The notes under the pieces: generated by a model
Seen by the model: the letters and a program-made list of their open reading frames with translations, nothing else
Database searches by the model: none
Told to the model about the DNA's origin: nothing
Position numbers and translations under genes: made by a program
Shown here: in pieces, positions 19,701-21,259 of the stretch
Numbering within the stretch: position 1 is the stretch's first letter
How the letters are laid out: each line of letters starts with the position of its first letter
Assembly: GCA_964200185.2 (NCBI GenBank)
Contig: CAXNAD020000354.1
Coordinates: 1-21,259, forward strand
Origin: Choristocarpus tenellus KU-1152
Lineage: Eukaryota; Phaeophyceae
Direction: 5' to 3'
DNA length: 21,259 nt

Positions 19701-19780
19701 CTGCCCTGGATAAGTTGTGTTTTGAGGAGGTAGATGACTCCCTCCTGGTGCAACGCATGTCCTCTTGCGACTATGGATGA
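16776..19780 (+). CDS. SWS1: SWS1/ZSWIM7-like SWIM zinc-finger protein (Shu complex)
   Basis: Complete seven-exon gene: 16776-16832, 16870-16905, 16965-17094, 17337-17416, 18072-18190, 19259-19340 and 19670-19780, giving 204 aa, all in phase. The family pairs with a RAD51 paralogue (SWSAP1-type) and supports RAD51 filament formation in recombination and meiosis. Evidence: helical EEVLRLVDFLFSSEGALVEH; VLDKARVVEV; GRTVWLVQGSGGAPYLCLRQ; YCSCRSFQELI; and CKHLLAIKLAPALDKL near the C-terminus. This forms a CxC...CxH SWIM motif (Cys138, Cys140, Cys169, His171) with 28 residues between the pairs. The spacing is a little longer than typical. A Ser/Gly-rich insert of about 40 residues sits near residues 50-74. 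The motif is split over three exons by introns of 1068 and 329 nt. The first intron is only 37 nt, and its AGAG acceptor was chosen for phase. The donor after Tyr168 (GTTCTT) is weak; a GTATGT lies 4 nt earlier but breaks the frame to CKH. Confidence 0.85.
17976..18007. repeat. Perfect 16-bp tandem duplication
   Basis: CAGTTGCTGTGAACAC occurs twice back to back within SWS1 intron 4. The first copy begins at the CAG of an acceptor-like ATTTGCAG, so the duplication also creates a second CAG. It appears recent because both copies are identical. Confidence 0.9.
18387..18409. repeat. Interstitial telomere-like repeat
   Basis: TTAGGG, TTAGGG, TTTAGGG and TTAG follow in direct order inside SWS1 intron 5. 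Units of both the TTAGGG and TTTAGGG types are present. It is short, about 3.7 units, and flanked by ordinary sequence. Confidence 0.75.
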
Positions 19781-20657
19781 TTCGAATGTTTCTGTGTATA
19801 GATAAGTGTACTTACGTTTGGAGTGGCAATTATGTTCACCACACACCAGACAATTGGGATAGCATGGGATGGGTGTTTCTTGAAGATGGTCGATCAAGCT
19901 CCTTCTCAAGGTACAGTGACAATGCGTGTTGAATTATGGGTAGGATGGGCTAGAAGGACTTAATATGTTTGTGCAGTCAGGCACTGACTATCATCATGGT
20001 GGAAAGTGAAAGCAAAAGACACAGAGCGGTTGACTTAACCCAGCCAGCAAGGTATGTTCAACATCTGGGGAGGTATCCCACAACCACAGGCAGTGAAAGA
20101 AGATGGTAATGTGAATATGTGAGCAGTGGACAGTCATCCTTCTTCAGGAGATATTACAAACCCTCAAGAAAAGACAAAATCGCATCAATAGTATTCTTTG
20201 CTGCATCATCATCACCATGGTCTGATTACTTTTCTGTCTGCCTTGACAAAGAGGAGACTTCAATGGAGTGCAATCCTATCAGGACATTCCCATGACATTG
20301 TTTTAGATAACATGAAAGTGGAGATTGAGGGAAAAGCAGAGAGGCTGGTTTTTGTTGTTAATTGGGTGGAATGTTTGGGGGTTTGACTGTTAACAATTTT
20401 TTAATGTAGTATTGTGGGAGAGACTTCAGAACAGTAGCCCTTTTCTACAAGGCACAAAAAATAGTTCAGGCAGGAACTTGTTTTGTGGTACTACTGTACA
20501 AGAAGCTGTGGAGAATGTAAGAACTTGATCACCGGGTGAAGAGAATTTGAGAGGAGCCAAGTCGTAACCATGACAGGAACAAATGGGTGGACAAAGGCCT
20601 CAATCAAACAGGAGCTCTAATATCAGCGAAATAATGTTCCCCATAGATGCTGCCCCA
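19781..20657. other. Region without a supported gene
   Basis: This stretch lies downstream of the SWS1 stop. Short ORFs on both strands lack convincing splice partners or protein-like composition. It should contain the SWS1 3' UTR and perhaps the 3' UTR of the minus-strand fragments that begin at 20658. Confidence 0.35.
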
Positions 20658-21028
20658 TTACCACCACTTCTCAACCTTCCTTGTGAATTCAAGATCATCC
20701 AAGGTCAACACATAGATGCGTATGATACACATGGTTGACATGGAGACACACCATGAGAAGAGAAGAATAAATTTAGATGCCATCACAACACTTGTTGAGA
20801 AATCCTTTAGTTGGAGAAATGGATGGGAGATCACTTACATCCTCTCACCCCTCTACAAGGTGCTGGGAACAATTTTGTGGCAGTTGCTCAGAAAAATATA
20901 GACATCGGTTGAAAACAGTCACTTTTGTTGATCCACCCAAGTTGATATATTCTGCTTCTGGGGGTCCCGCTTGTCCTGCATCCTGTCCTCCTCCATCGAC
21001 TGTGACATACATGCCTTTGAACATCTTT
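20658..21028 (-). CDS. Exon fragments of an unrecognised minus-strand gene
   Basis: Exon 21028-20923 lies between a CTAG acceptor and a GTGACT donor (phase 2 to 0). It encodes KMFKGMYVTVDGGGQDAGQA and PPEAEYINLGGSTK, a soluble Gly-rich segment. Further along the strand an open frame reads IIRIYVLTLDDLEFTRKVEK and ends at a TAA at 20658-20660. Its RIYVLTLDDL resembles the first strand of a C2-like domain, but this is too little to assign. The two pieces are not joined by a proven intron. The gene would continue to the right beyond the exon. Confidence 0.35.
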
Positions 21029-21118
21029 CTAGTCAGACTCCATGCAAAATATTTGTACTGACGATGGATTTTCATGTATGGTGTGGAGAGATTGAAACAC
21101 AAAAAGGGGTAGTAAGCT

Positions 21119-21202
21119 TGTTGAAAGCAGATGTGATGTAGAGACCGGACTCTGCTTTATGTAAAGCAGATGTGATGTAGAGACCAGACTCTGCTTTCAA
21201 CA
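21119..21202. repeat. Compound repeat: two 35-bp direct units inside a 13-bp inverted repeat
   Basis: Units 21124-21158 and 21163-21197 both begin AAAGCAGATGTGATGTAGAG and end in CTCTGCTTT, differing at one base (CCGG versus CCAG). Each unit is itself bounded by AAAGCAGA/TCTGCTTT inverted ends. The whole block is bounded by TGTTGAAAGCAGA and its exact reverse complement. It could be a tandemly duplicated tiny foldback element or a transcribed double hairpin. Confidence 0.85.
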
Positions 21203-21205
21203 GTG

Positions 21206-21234
21206 TTTTTTGGGGGGTTTTTTTGGGGGGGGGG
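21206..21234. repeat. G/T homopolymer run
   Basis: T6, G6, T7 and G10 follow each other directly. Such runs are prone to sequencing error and mark difficult assembly near the window edge. Confidence 0.85.
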
Positions 21235-21259
21235 ATTTTTGATGTGCACTCTTGTACCT

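Overview
This is an intron-rich nuclear segment from a photosynthetic eukaryote, most likely a stramenopile alga (heterokont) with a red-lineage secondary plastid. The best evidence is a six-exon light-harvesting protein gene of the fucoxanthin-chlorophyll a/c type. Its N-terminus reads as a signal peptide followed by an ASAFAP-like plastid-import motif (TNAFMAP). There are no operons, rRNA genes or CRISPR arrays, and I found no convincing tRNA. Genes had to be assembled from short exons by matching GT..AG (once GC..AG) borders and codon phase; every joined model below closes in frame.

Layout. 1-481 (-): 5' end of an RGG-box protein (fibrillarin/GAR1-like start), running off the left edge. 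1698-4141 (-): fragments of one or more unrecognised genes, with a well-phased three-exon 3' end at 1698-2804. 4514-5740 (-): complete four-exon TRAPPC4/synbindin gene. 6350-7931 (+): unrecognised seven-exon gene. 8180-8428: MITE-like element. 8719-11185 (+): bromodomain protein with a long disordered basic N-terminus and a GC-AG last intron. 11434-11973 (-): 3' end of an unrecognised gene. 12433-12510: small foldback element. 13197-13658 (+): doubtful low-complexity ORFs. 13693-16395 (-): light-harvesting protein. 16776-19780 (+): complete seven-exon SWS1/ZSWIM7-like SWIM zinc-finger gene. 20658-21028 (-): exon fragments of an unrecognised gene. 21119-21234: compound inverted/direct repeat and a G/T homopolymer stretch at the right edge.

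The genes are functionally unrelated housekeeping and photosynthesis genes: vesicle tethering, chromatin reading, light harvesting, recombination and a nucleolar-type RGG protein. They are packed on alternating strands. Two divergent pairs share short upstream regions: TRAPPC4 with the gene at 6350 (about 610 nt), and the light-harvesting gene with SWS1 (380 nt). I see no obvious new multi-gene system. The most useful content is the set of reconstructed gene models, the non-canonical intron, the three unrecognised multi-exon genes and the small inverted-repeat elements.
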